Source of the DNA: Hyaloscypha bicolor E
Lineage: Eukaryota > Ascomycota > Leotiomycetes > Helotiales > Hyaloscyphaceae
Assembly (NCBI RefSeq): GCF_002865645.1
Contig: NW_020194512.1
Span: 1,213,119 to 1,277,118, forward strand
Direction of reading: 5' to 3'
DNA: 64,000 nt
Shown: one piece after another, positions 26,500 through 37,264 of the stretch
Numbering within the stretch: the first letter of the stretch is position 1
How the letters are laid out: the number at the start of each line of letters is the position of its first letter
Translations under genes and position numbers: made by a program
The notes under the pieces: generated by a model
Seen by the model: only the letters and a program-made list of their open reading frames with translations
Told to the model about the DNA's origin: nothing
The model's database searches: none

Positions 26500-28330
26500 T
26501 ACTTCCCGAATAGAATTCTAGTTCTAAATTTACTAATATTTTACTAATATTTAAAAATATATTCTAATTAATTAAATTAATTGCCTTACTAAATACAGAA
26601 TCTCTCTAACTAGTTAAATAGTTAAGAACTTTATAGAAGAGATAATTAAATATATTATAAGAAAAAACTGGGTTTCTTAATTTTATTAGTAGTATTAAAG
26701 CGAGCTAAAAAGCTTATATTTATATAATATCGAGAATTAATATATTAAGAGTAAATATAGCCCTATATATAAGTTATTTTTTAATTTAGTTAAGTATTCT
26801 TTTATATTACTTTATTATATTTTATAATAATTATTTATTAATATATATTTTATTTTAGTTATTCTAAACTATTAAATATAATTATATTATGGCTAATAAT
26901 ATATATAATTGGAATAAAAAGAGCTTTTTAATTAAGGTTATATAAGTAATAAAAAGAATTATATCTAAAGAAATATATAAATTAAAGAAAATTAAATAAG
27001 TTATTTCTAATAGAAATTGCGAATTTATTATTTACTTAGTATATATTACTATAATTAAAAAAAGAATTCCTGTAATTCTATTATATATTAGCGAATTATT
27101 TAATTTACGAAATATCTAAATATAAGATTTATAAGAGTAAAACGACTTTTTTTTTAATATATTAAATAATAGATAAAGTAGTAATATATAGGGGCTTTAA
27201 TAGCTTACTAAAGTTTTTAAACTAGTTATATAACTTTCTTTTCCTTATATAAAGCGCCTTTTAATTATTAATAGCTATTTAAGCTATATAAATATAATAT
27301 TTATTAATAAGTATTAGAATCTTTATATTATATTTCTTATTTTATTTCCTTATTTAATATATTAATTTTAATTTTTGGATATAGTACTTTTTAGTCTTTT
27401 ATTTCTTATATATTTAAAGAAACTTAATAAATAGCAAGAGTAAAGCCTTAGCTATTTATTAATAAAAAAGAAATAATTCCTGAAGCTATTTTATCTAGCC
27501 TAAAATAGTGCCTTTATTATAAAGAATATTTAGAAGATATTTGCAAAGCCTAGTATTTGGCTATATAATTCTGCTTTTATTTTAAAGGTTATTTACTATC
27601 TAATTACTTTCCCAGAGGCCATTTAACTTATATCTTTATTAATTTAATAATTAAAGACTCTATAATCTGCGAAATTAATTTAATACTTCCAAGCTAACTT
27701 TTGCAAAAATCCGTTCCAAGTAAAGCTTAAAAAGCTCTTTAGAGCTAATAAAAAGCTAGCTATATAAGCCGTACTTAATAGATATATAAAGGAAGGGTTA
27801 CTTGAGGTATTAAAGAACGAAAAAAAGAGTAAGGCTCGTGGGAAGTGGCTAAATGTCTTGGGAAAGAAGTATACAAAGCTAATACTTTTCTTTATAGATA
27901 ATATTCGATATATATAGGAGCTTTTTACTAAAAAGGAGGTATTTGCGAAATCTGAACGGATATGAATTAATACTAAAAAGGCTGCCTAAGCTCTTAAAAA
28001 GCAAAAGAACGAAGCTAAGAAGGCAGAGAAAGCTCTATAAGTAGTAGTAAGGAGGGAGAATATTAATGAAATAAGAATTAAGGAGAAGGCTAAATTACAA
28101 GCTTAAAAAGAGAAGGAAGCTAAGTAAAAGAAGGTTCCAAAGGCTCTTCTAGTAAGAATTAAGACTCCTGCGAAACCTAGAAAGGTACTAGTTCTCAAAA
28201 AGAAGGTTATTTCCTTTATTAATAGTAATATTAATAGGGGGGTCCTAGAAATACCGGTAAAATAGAGCTCCCGGGGGCATGCGATAAAACTACGGGTAAT
28301 TTTTGAGAAGGGGTATAATTAATTTGAGAT
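26500..28330 (+). pseudogene. RIP-degraded pogo/Fot-type DDE transposase
   Basis: The plus-strand frames retain the order of a fungal pogo-family transposase. An RKNWVS segment near 26.67 kb corresponds to the CENP-B-type DNA-binding region. NNIYNWNKKSFLI near 26.9 kb corresponds to the usual NVYNWDEKGFLIG at the start of the DDE core, with D changed to N. The end is a long Lys/Glu/Ala-rich basic tail (about 27.77-28.3 kb: LKNEKKSKARGKWLNVLGKK, then KKAEKAL and EKAKLQA repeats). More than ten stops, mostly TAA/TAG at positions expected to be Gln, interrupt it. The 3' tail is much less AT-rich than the core. Terminal inverted repeats were not found, so element ends are unknown. Confidence 0.7.
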
Positions 28331-28401
28331 ATTATTTATTAGCTATTAATCTATCTCTGTTTTTGATTTCAAGCTAATTGGTCTTGTGGTTAATTAATAA
28401 T

Positions 28402-29569
28402 TTAATTTAGAAGTAGGTGAGAGTGAGGAATAAAGTTAGTGAGGGCGCGTGCATTTAAGCAAGGTGTGCATTTAAGCGGGAGCTCGAGTAAGTGCTTGGC
28501 TAATCTGCCGAGAAGGTGGCGGATGTTATTAAAGAATTTATTATTGGCATTTCCGCTCGCCGTGAGCTGTACTAAAGTCTCGAAAGCCGAGAATTTTCGC
28601 TTTCGTGCCTCGAAGCATTCCCGTACTAGGTCTACCCTTGTTTTTGACAAACTTGGTAGTCTACTTAGTAAGCCTTTGAGGGCATTTAGCTCTTTTGAGG
28701 ACGGCTTGATATCTAGATTAGTAAATTACCATAATGTCAATCTTGGAGAGAGCTTACTAGTAGAGCCTTCAAGGTCGTCTAGCCGCTCCATATATATAGG
28801 TAGATATTTCTCGAGAGCAGACCAGTAATAATCTAATCTCTCCTTATTAAATGGAATAACCAGGGCCAATAGTTGCGTTTTAGTATTATTCCTTGAACTA
28901 CTATCCATATTCTTTAGTAACTGTAGTATTTGCTGCAAGAATTCTATAACCTTGAGTTTAACGGTCTCGTTTGTAGCGATCCAGAACGTGGCTCCTTGGT
29001 AAGTCTTCTGTAATGCCAAGGCAGTGGCCGTAGAACCTCCTTTCTTAAAGTCACAGATATAGGCAAGCTTATCCATAAATGATCTCCGTAGCTCAGTTTC
29101 ACCTTGATCGAGTTCCCCGTAGTAGTTTTGTTGCTTCTTGTGCTCTCCTCGGACCCTTTCTAGCACGTAGAGTAGCAGCTGCGATTCGTGGAATTGTCTT
29201 TTGACCGTGGGTGAGATTGGCACTGGCGTCGCTGCTGCTAGACGGAAGATCTCATGATCCATGTTAGTGATCTTCGGGGTAATACGAAGACAATGGCATA
29301 AAGTATCGGGAATACAGGGCATTGGGAGACTTTCAGGCTCTCCAGCGTACAGATCAAGGTAGCAAACTCGCTATAAGGCCCTATATTTCCAGGCCCTCCC
29401 CCTAAAAGCACATTTACGCCTTCGACAAGGGCTACCATACCTTTTCAGGGCTTCTTCCCTGTACTTACAAGTGAGCCTTTGCTAAAGGGGCCTATAATAG
29501 TTGCTTGTTTAGCGTCCGAGTGCTGTAGTTGCTCTACTAATAGCGCTATAACCCTAGAAGATCTACTTA
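28402..29569 (-). pseudogene. Decayed deaminase-family protein gene, 3' part
   Basis: One minus-strand frame runs from 29250 to 28402 with a single TAA at 28726-28728 (expected CAA). Conserved-looking blocks are VKRQFHESQLLLYVLERVRG, FMDKLAYICDFKKGG, ATFWIATNETVKLKVIEFL, NKERLDYYWSALEKYLP and KFFNNIRHLLGRLAKH. Upstream lies an exon with EQLQHSDAKQATIIGPFSKG and GMVALVEGVNVLLGGG, broken by one TGA (expected CGA), joined by a possible 80-bp intron (29251-29330; gtctcc...cactaac...gag). From memory these blocks recall the N-terminal part of large fungal proteins ending in an OTT_1508-like deaminase domain. That domain would lie further left and is absent, because the gene stops at the AT-rich boundary. 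The 5' end is cut by the transposon at 29570. Family assignment is tentative; pseudogene status is not. Confidence 0.6.
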
Positions 29570-31595
29570 ATCGTTCGGCGGTTCCCACCTATAATTCGCC
29601 TAACACGCCTTATAAATAAGGGATAGCAATATATACAGAATAGCAATACGCAAATTTTTTACCAAAATCTACTATTATTTGCCTTAAACCCCACGCATCA
29701 CTCCCATAAATCATGGAAAGTATAGCGCATTAAGCCTTTGTCTTCTAATAGTCCTCTGGAAATAATACCATTATCTGTCAATACTTTTTCCTCTATGGTT
29801 TGGCCAATCAGGCATTCCGTATATTAACTACTTTGACCTTATCCTTATTATCTGCCGTAATATCTACTCGCCCTTAATATATATAAATCTCTCTATACTT
29901 TTAAATAATTCTTCTATTATTCCTATTATTTCTCTTCTCCCTTTCTTGCTCTATAAGGCTCAAATTATAGACTCTTTACTTTACTAAAGTACCGGATAGT
30001 ATAAATTGCTCTACTATATCCTTAATCTTTTCTTATATATACTTTACAGATAGTATAATTAGTATACCGTTTATTACTACCTCTATCCGCTCCTTTATAT
30101 ATATAATACCCTTTTTTCGTATGCGAATTATTAATAGCATGGCCTAATTAACCTAATTCTCGGCAGGAGAAGAAGTACGGAGTAGCGGGATAGCAAATAC
30201 GAGAGAAGAGAAGAAAAGAATTAGTAAAGATTATTAAATTAGAGAAATTAGAAGAGATAGTATATGAGCTTATTATCTTATTTGCTTCTAGAGTTACTTA
30301 TACTCCTTTATTTTTGAGAGTACTACTTCTGGTTCGAGAGAAATTAGCCCTGTTTTCTTAAAGAAATTTCATATAATTATATAGCTATTAAATACTTTAT
30401 CCCAAAACCTCTGGAATATTATAAAAAATACCTTTTTATCTATTATCTCTATATCTATACAGATCTCTCTATATAATTCGACTTAGAACTAATATTTTAA
30501 AGCTTGGAAAACGGCTATATTAAAAGGTTAGAGAAGGTAAGTAGTATATATAAGAAGCTTAAATAGTTATATATAATACTTCTAATAATAGTCTAGGAAT
30601 TCGTAACTAATATAAGAGCTATAGCTATTGAAAATCAAGATATAATATCTGCCGGGTCTAGAAGAGAAATAGAATCTATTAAAATACTTAATATAGTATA
30701 TTTTAAGCTAATAATTAGTAAATCCTATAGGAGATAATATAAAGAGTATATTCTCGTTAAGCTAGTTTTTGAAATATTTCTGCAAATAATATACTCTTTT
30801 AAAAATAATTATTTCTGGTACCTTAGTTCCTCTATAATTAATTATAGCTACTACTATTACAAGCTCTCGATTCTCTGGATCTGTATTATATATAGCTTTG
30901 TAATTATGGGAAATATAGACTCGATTACTAGTAACTACTCTAATTTGGAACCCACTTTTATTAAAGTTAAATATATTATAATTCTCTATATTATATCTTC
31001 TTTTATATTAATTAAATTCCTGAAAATGTCTCTTAATATCCTCTATAATATATATAGCTAATTACTTTATAGATAAAGGCTTCTCTTATAATAATTTGAG
31101 GAATTCGGCTTGCCGGACGATTTATATTTTAGTTTATTAAATTAATACTAACGAATTGGGATCCCCAGAGCTCCAAAAAAGGAGCCTTTCTATTACTATA
31201 CGAATCTTGTATATATTGGCTCTATGGCCGGAATATTAGAGTATAAGAATATACTTCTTTAGGGCATTATCTTATAATACGGAGAGCTTTTTATTCTGCC
31301 CCTCTTGCAAGTAGCTAGGTGGATACCCATATTAACGAGCTATTAGACGTTCGTATAGGGCCCCAAATTACTTTGCAGCCTTCGTACCTCTCAGGTAAGG
31401 ATTATTATCTATTATATGAGAGGCTTTAGCTATACGCTCCTCGATTTCATATGGTTCGGGTGGCATTTTGGTGATTTTGGTAGAGTGATATGTGGAAGTG
31501 GGGTAAAAAATTTGCGTATTGCTGTTCTGTGCGTATTGCTATCCCTCACCTACAAGGCGTGCTAGGCGAATTGTAGGTGGGAACCGCCGAACGAT
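29570..31595 (-). mobile_element. Full-length pogo/Fot-like DNA transposon (2,026 bp), decayed
   Basis: It has 94-bp terminal inverted repeats (29570-29663 and 31502-31595) beginning ATCGTTCGGCGGTTCCCACC. Both sides carry a TA duplication (29568-29569 and 31596-31597), the Tc1/mariner-pogo hallmark. On the minus strand a transposase frame starts at 31466 with MPPEPYEIEERIAKASHII and continues through a helix-turn-helix/CENP-B-like region (QNKKLSVL*DNALKKYILIL). It becomes riddled with TAA/TAG stops and is AT-rich in the core. Size and TIR length fit Fot1-type elements. The TIRs stay fairly GC-rich while the middle is decayed. It interrupts the decayed gene whose fragments flank it, and it is not autonomous in this state. 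Confidence 0.9.
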
Positions 31596-31597
31596 TA

Positions 31598-32277
31598 CCC
31601 CATGCGAATATCTTATAGCGCCTCTTTACGTAGATTTAGGGAGCACTACCTAGAGTTATAGGGGCTTGTAGCGAGCTTCTGCCCTAAATTCACGCCCTGT
31701 AGAGCGCTGAGGGTCAAAATGCCCTGTATTCCCGATACTTTATGCCGTTGTCTTCGTATTTGGCGCCGAATCGTGTGGCTTCTTTGGGGTTCGATTGAAT
31801 AGCAGTGAGCTGCTGGAACCCCTTGAAATGCTTGATTTTGACGAAATAGCCAGGGTCGTAACAGCTGGTGATGGCTCGGCTGTCGCTCCATTGGTTGAAG
31901 TTGATGCTATCGCGTTCGAATTGGGTTGCTTCGGAGTTTCTGGTGTCTCAACGCCTTTGCCTTTCTGGATCGAGGGCTGAGTTACTGTCGTATTTTCTCT
32001 AGGATTTGAGGGGTTTCGGGCTTCTTGGATGTCTTGAAAGCCGCTACTAGTTGTGATGCTTTGGCATTTTCTGCCTCAGGGTCAGTCAGGTCTTGTCTTT
32101 TGCCACGTTCTCTGTTTTTAATTGACACTGCTCTCTGACCTTTCTTCGCCTTCTTCACATTCTTTTCTTTGGGTTTTGAGGGGGTAGGCGGAACCTGAGA
32201 GGCTCTTGAAGTCAAAGGTCTATTTTTAGGCGGAGCAGAGGTGCTGTGGGAGTTGGCTGGCTTTTTTTTTTTGCCAT
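31598..32277 (-). pseudogene. Decayed gene fragment right of the pogo insertion (5' part)
   Basis: Reading leftwards from an ATG at 32277, one frame gives a Lys-rich N-terminus (SRASQVPPTPSKPKEKNVKK ... KKPETPQILEKIRQ) ending in TAA at 31982. The start and this frame are one base out of phase across an 11-A run (32262-32272 on the plus strand, as T). A second frame then reads FNQWSDSRAITSCYDPG, YFVKIKHFKGFQQLTAIQSN and KYEDNGIKYREYRAF before TGA near 31717. These are protein-like blocks with frameshifts and stops, so the fragment is dead. It is probably the 5' portion of the same or a related gene as 28402-29569, separated by the transposon. Expression cannot be judged. Confidence 0.5.
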
Positions 32278-33281
32278 GTCGCTGACGTCAATCGTGCTTC
32301 CCAGTTGCGATAATTAGAGTACACGAGCTAGTATTGCGAGCGACCAGGTAATCATCGCGATTATGTGTAATAGTACTGGGCGCTTCACAACGCTTCTGAG
32401 ATGTACTTGCGGATCCAAGTTTATGGTTATCTTTTACCCCGCTTATCGCTCCACTCGTGACTTCTCGAGGCTCTGGCACGTGTACGCTCTCGCCACTTCC
32501 ACGTGAGTTTTAAAATTATAGGACTCAAAATATAGATAACTAGACGATATATCTCAAAGTAAAGTTTCTTGGGGAAAATTTTGAATGTTTCTAAGCCAAC
32601 AGTTTAGTCGGATAATTGTGGAGAAAAATATGAGGTACAGAACTAGGGTTTGCAATAGAGTTAAGAATAAATACTTTTTTATAACTAGCTTAGAAACTAT
32701 ATTTTTATATTAGTTTAGCGAAAACTAGAATTATTAAATAGTTTTAAGTATCCTTTTACTTGACTTCCAAGCTTTAACTCTTACTTTATTCCCTTGTATA
32801 ACCACGACTTTTTAACCCAAATACTTCAAGTCTTTCTTATTTAAAAGCACACAATTATCTCATTTCTCAAACAAGATTGCCTCTAACACAAAGCAGATTG
32901 CTCACGCCTGCAGTCGGATCGCTGATCGAAAGTTGTATACTTCTTACTCCGTTCTTTAACACGAAGGAAGGTTTTTCTAAAACCCCTTTTACTAACTGTG
33001 TAACACGTGACAAGATCCCGTGCAACGGGTGCCTCGGAAGAATCGGAGACGTGAAGGAAATTCATTCATTCAGTATCTGCGTCGAATATGGCATTGGCAA
33101 CCATTATACCCATCGCCCATCCCATCATGCAAATTACCGTCCATGGTCCATTCCATCGTATGCCACCATATGCCCCCATCCAATGATTCGCTCCCCCAAT
33201 GCAATTTAGATTACCTCCCTCGTCCCTCAATATGCACCCCATGCCCTCCAATGACTCCCTCACACTAAAAGCCCGCCTCCC
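32278..33281. other. Intergenic, no gene supported
   Basis: About 1 kb lies between the decayed gene and the end of the allantoinase gene. Short overlapping frames at 32.88-33.27 kb lack any family resemblance and have opposite-strand shadows. The pyrimidine-rich ccatcc/ccctcc stretch at 33.1-33.28 kb is downstream of the allantoinase stop. Base composition rises from AT-rich to about 50% GC here. Confidence 0.5.
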
Positions 33282-34966
33282 CTAAACCTTCCTCCTCTCA
33301 TGTAACAACCTCCCAACAGGCACACCCCCCTTGCCCACAAATCCACCATTCTCTCCTCCCCTCTCGTACACCTGCTGCCCTCGAACCCACGTCTCCTTCA
33401 CAACTCCCTTCATCTTCTTTCCCTGATACGGGCTCACCTTATTCCTAAAAAGCATCTGCTCCCTGCCAACCGTGAACTCCGCCTGATCGTCAAAGACGCA
33501 TATATCTGCATCCAAGCCAGGTCTCAATGCTCCCTTGCGATGGGACAGACCGACTTGTTTTGAGGTGTTGACGGCGCAGAGACGAACTACGTCTGTAATT
33601 GTAAGGGGAGTTTTAGCTGTGGAGGAGCGAGAGGTGATTTCAGTCCACAAGATTGGGAGACCGAGGCCAACGGATGAGATACCGCCCCAACTAGCGAAGA
33701 AATCGCCTTTCTCTTTTTCTTCAGCTTCCTCCTTCGTTAAGACCTCGCCATTTACGCCGACGATCTCTGTCGCATGGCTGGCACCACATCCATGCCCTAG
33801 GTGTTCAGGGAGGAGTTTAAGTTCGGGCGTACAGGGTGAGTGGTCGCTGACGATGGTTCGGATGACTGAATCTGGGTGCGAGAGCTCGTTCCAGAGACCG
33901 GTACGGTTGATGCTGTTTCGAATTGGGGGGCAACATTTATGTCTTGTGTCGCCATCGGCTACGTCTTCGGAGGTGAGGGCCAAGTAGTGGAAGCATGTTT
34001 CTGCTGTTATCTTTACTCCGCGTTCGCGGGCTTCGCGGAGGAGAGGAATGGCTTGGATGGCGGAGAGATGGACAATGTGTAGCGGGAGGTTTGGGGCGAG
34101 GTGTGCGAGGGAGAGGACTTCTTCGATGGCGTAGGTTTCGAATGCTGGGGGCCGGGAGGACAGAAAGGTGGAGTAGGAGGTTAGAGGACCGGAGGGGGAC
34201 AGTGGCGGCTGAGAGACTTGCACATCGTCGCCTACAGAGTCCGTGATCGGGGGTATCATTTCGGCGTGGAACATAAGAGTTGTAGGGGAGTTTGCGAGGG
34301 TTGTCATTGCGAGTGCTACGTCTGAGGAGGAAACAGCGGGGAATTCGTCAACCTGTGAATATGTCAATGCTATTCTGCAGATCCGGGCTGTTTACTTACT
34401 CCACTTTCGATCAGAAAGCCTTTGAACCCTCGGACACCTGCTTCAACCAGGGGGAGTAATTCATGGGCGTTGCCAGGAATCACCCCTCCATAAAACCCAA
34501 CATCAACCCAGCATTGTCCTTGTGCAGCCTTAATTTTTTCCTGCAATCCGGAGACTGTTGTAGTCGGCGGAATGGCGTTCAATGGCATATCAATGACCGT
34601 AGTCACTCCGCCAGATGCCGCAGCCCTCGTCCCAGTATTGAACCCCTCCCATTCCGTTCTGCCCGGCTCGTTCAAATGTACGTGTGCATCGACCAGACCT
34701 GGTAGCAGCAGATGAGGGCTGTGATCGATATAGGTCGTATTCGGAGGGAAACTCGAGGCAGGAAGAATTGTTGGGAGGATCGACAGGATTGTTCCCGTCT
34801 GGGGAGAAATTGACAGAGTTGCAGGAGACACGATCAAATTGTTGTCTTGGTCGTAGATGACGGCTCTCGAGGACACCAGGACGGTAAGTGGGATGTTTGA
34901 TTCGTGCGGTGGGGTGTGAGCGGGTGTTGGGTAGGGGAAAGGGTTCGGGATGCCGTGGGAAGCCAT
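33282..34966 (-). CDS. DAL1: Allantoinase
   Basis: Allantoinase hydrolyses allantoin to allantoate in purine (ureide) catabolism and belongs to the metal-dependent cyclic amidohydrolases. The model is complement(join(33282..34352,34400..34966)), 545 aa, with a 47-bp intron (gtaagt...cacag) joined in phase to read FLIESG|VDEFPAV. Visible active-site elements are the DAHVHLNEPGR metal-binding HxH motif, the carboxylated lysine in GVRGFKGFLIESG, MFHAE, LHIVHLSAI and the catalytic Asp in IVSDHSPCTPELK. The C-terminus has the usual GLDADICVFDD segment. The start is ATG at 34966 (MASHGIPNPF); the frame stays open upstream to 35404 but that part has no similarity and lies in the leader. It is somewhat longer than typical allantoinases. 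Downstream lies repeat-decayed DNA; upstream is a long promoter region. Confidence 0.93.
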
Positions 34967-37264
34967 GGTGAGCGCGTTTGTCGACGGATTTGCACAAAGT
35001 AAGTTCCTAGAGGTAAATTGGGGTGGAGTCAGGCGTTTCCGGGATAGAAACAGGCACTTTTGCCTTGCAATATGCTTATCGTGGTATAGAGGGGTGGGGA
35101 ATGACAAGAAGCGAGCCTCGACGTCAAGGCTGAAAATATTTGGGGAGAGAAAGTGGTAGAAATTCACAATTTGAAGGTGAAGGCGAAGAGTAGAGAGAAG
35201 GAGAGAGTGAATAGAGGAAGAAGACGGCCGGAATATGCTCACCGTCGTCAAACAGAGCCAGGGTTTTGTGGGGTGCAGGCGTGCATCGTATCCACAGTCT
35301 GGCACAGCCAAACAGCCCACCACATCCTTATCTCCTATCTCTGAGGCCATCCAGGAAACTGGCGGTAACCTTGCCAAGGAACAGCGCTGCGTAGTGAGCC
35401 GCACCGCCAGGAACCACGCCTGGACGCGTCCTAGATCCTACCTCATGGCCCTATAGCCAGTTTGATCAAGTAACCCCCTTTCTAGCCCAGCCTTAGTCCC
35501 TGAGGCTTGCGCTGACGTCGAGGTCGTCTCGGCTTCGGGCAGAGGCCGAGACGACCTCGGGGAAAGTCGGCCGCCCCAGAGCCAAGCGAGAATCCAACGA
35601 CTTGGAACTCATGGCTATTTCCCCCCAACATCGATTGCCATGCCATGCCATCCGAGATCTGGCTGGGGATGATATAAGCACGCCGCTGTCGTGGGAAGGA
35701 AGAAGAGCAGAGGGCGGTCGTTGAGCGAATTGAAACCAGGCGATGTCCGGCGATTGAGTGTGTCCTTCGAGGTTAAGGTTAGCGCTGCCGATAAACTTCA
35801 GGGCCGCGGCGCGACCGGGACTTTATCTTACTCGATCATTACTCGATCGTTACTCGATGGAAACTCTCCTTCCTATCATCTCTGCCACGTTGTACGTGAT
35901 GCTACTGTCGAAGTCGATACATTCTTGCAGATACGATTCACGGTGACGTTGGTGGTTTGTGCAGAGGAGAGGGGAGAGTCTGAAAGTTTGTGAATAGTCA
36001 TGTGATGGCGCTAGTCTGCTTCCACATTACGTAACGCCGCCTTTGGTTTCCCAAATCTCCGGTTTGCTCGGTTTGCTCTGTTCGCTTTGGAAAGTCAGGT
36101 GACTTGCACGTGCTGTGCCAACAATATTCAGGGCAGCTACCTTTCTGCGGCAAGATAGCCAAGTTGGATCTCTTCTTCTCTCCGAAATTCGCTCCTGTTG
36201 TGCTCTTCTTGAGAGATCACGTGATGGAAATGTCCCCCCTGAATCATCACCCTTGGTCCTTCCTACCTCGAGAGAAGGAAATAGGAACGTGGGGTTGTCA
36301 ACTTTAATTTTCACGCGTACTTCAAGCTCAAATAACTTGGGTAGCAGTCTCCGCCTCGACCAGCTATTTCTTCGACTCGGTAAGGAGAAAAAGCAACCAT
36401 CATTCGTTCACAATCACCGGGAACTGCCATTCCGCCACACATCATGGCCCTTAAGGGCCCAATTCAATACTTGGCAAGCCATTTTTTCCCTACTAAGTGC
36501 CCAATACCGGAGTCCAACCACACTCAATACCTTCGGGCTTTGAGTCACGGGCATCGTGGGATGTCATCGAAGCTCTCGCTGCCGCTACTCAGCCGGCACA
36601 CCGTCTACAAAATGATGTGCTTTGGGTGCTAGGCTTGCAGCGTGGGCCAATCTTGAGACCTCCCCGCCGTTAGAGAGGCCGAGTTCTGCCATAAGGGGGT
36701 CCGTCCAAATAGTTTGACTGGATTCGGACAAGACTTGTAGATGTCTTGGACCTACACAGAGGTCCTCCAGCCCTGCGCGATCAACTCTTCTGTCTCGCTC
36801 TTTGGCTCAACCAGCCTCCCAAAGCTACGAGGAATCTCCCGCGGCGAAATTACAATTCGGGGTTTAGAACATCTTCTCCAGATCAAGCCTCCCTGTACCT
36901 TATCGTTCTGCCTTTTAGTTCATCCCACCATGCCAAGCCGTTGTAGCTGCGGGGTTGTGATGGGATGAGACATCAGCCTCAGGCTTCCCAGAATTTGGTC
37001 TCGAAACTATTCCTTTATTGTCGTCCTCATGCACACAAATGGAACTGTGCAGCAACATGGCTTTCTATCCTTCTGGCGGAGTCGTCAGTCTTTACGCGCG
37101 GGCTGCGTTTCCTTCCAACCCCGTGGGCATCACTCTGAGTTCTGGAGAGCCTCACCTCGTTCAAAAAGCGGCCCGGGCCCAAGTCCCACGCTCTCTAATC
37201 TAATCTTTTTTGCTAAGCTTCGTTATCATCCTACTGGCAACAATACCTGCATTCCACATTCGAA
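34967..37264. other. Intergenic region between divergent allantoinase and the GPI-protein gene
   Basis: About 2.3 kb separates the two divergently transcribed genes and must hold both promoters. Several 60-140-aa frames exist (for example 36115-36543) but they overlap each other on both strands and resemble nothing. Features seen are a GC-rich hairpin at 35519-35559, CACGTG motifs near 36109 and a GACGTC site at 35514-35519. No RNA gene was recognised. Confidence 0.5.
35519..35559. repeat. Perfect 15-bp inverted repeat (GC-rich hairpin)
   Basis: The arms cgaggtcgtctcggc (35519-35533) and gccgagacgacctcg (35545-35559) flank an 11-nt loop. A GACGTC (CRE-like) site overlaps the left edge. It lies upstream of the allantoinase gene; it could be a regulatory palindrome or the core of a small foldback sequence. 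Confidence 0.7.

Noticed and set aside
1..28330. Centromere, or a capture of organellar DNA
   Set aside because: Composition is extreme, but identifiable gypsy LTRs, target duplications and transposase remnants explain it as RIPed transposons; no mitochondrial genes were seen.
28439..28828. 129-aa plus-strand frame
   Set aside because: It is the antisense shadow of the deaminase-family remnant, whose minus frame carries the conserved-looking blocks.
33535..34246. Plus-strand frames opposite allantoinase
   Set aside because: They are shadows of a strongly supported minus-strand enzyme gene.
36115..36543. 142-aa plus-strand frame
   Set aside because: No recognisable domain, overlapped by other frames, and no plausible splice extension.
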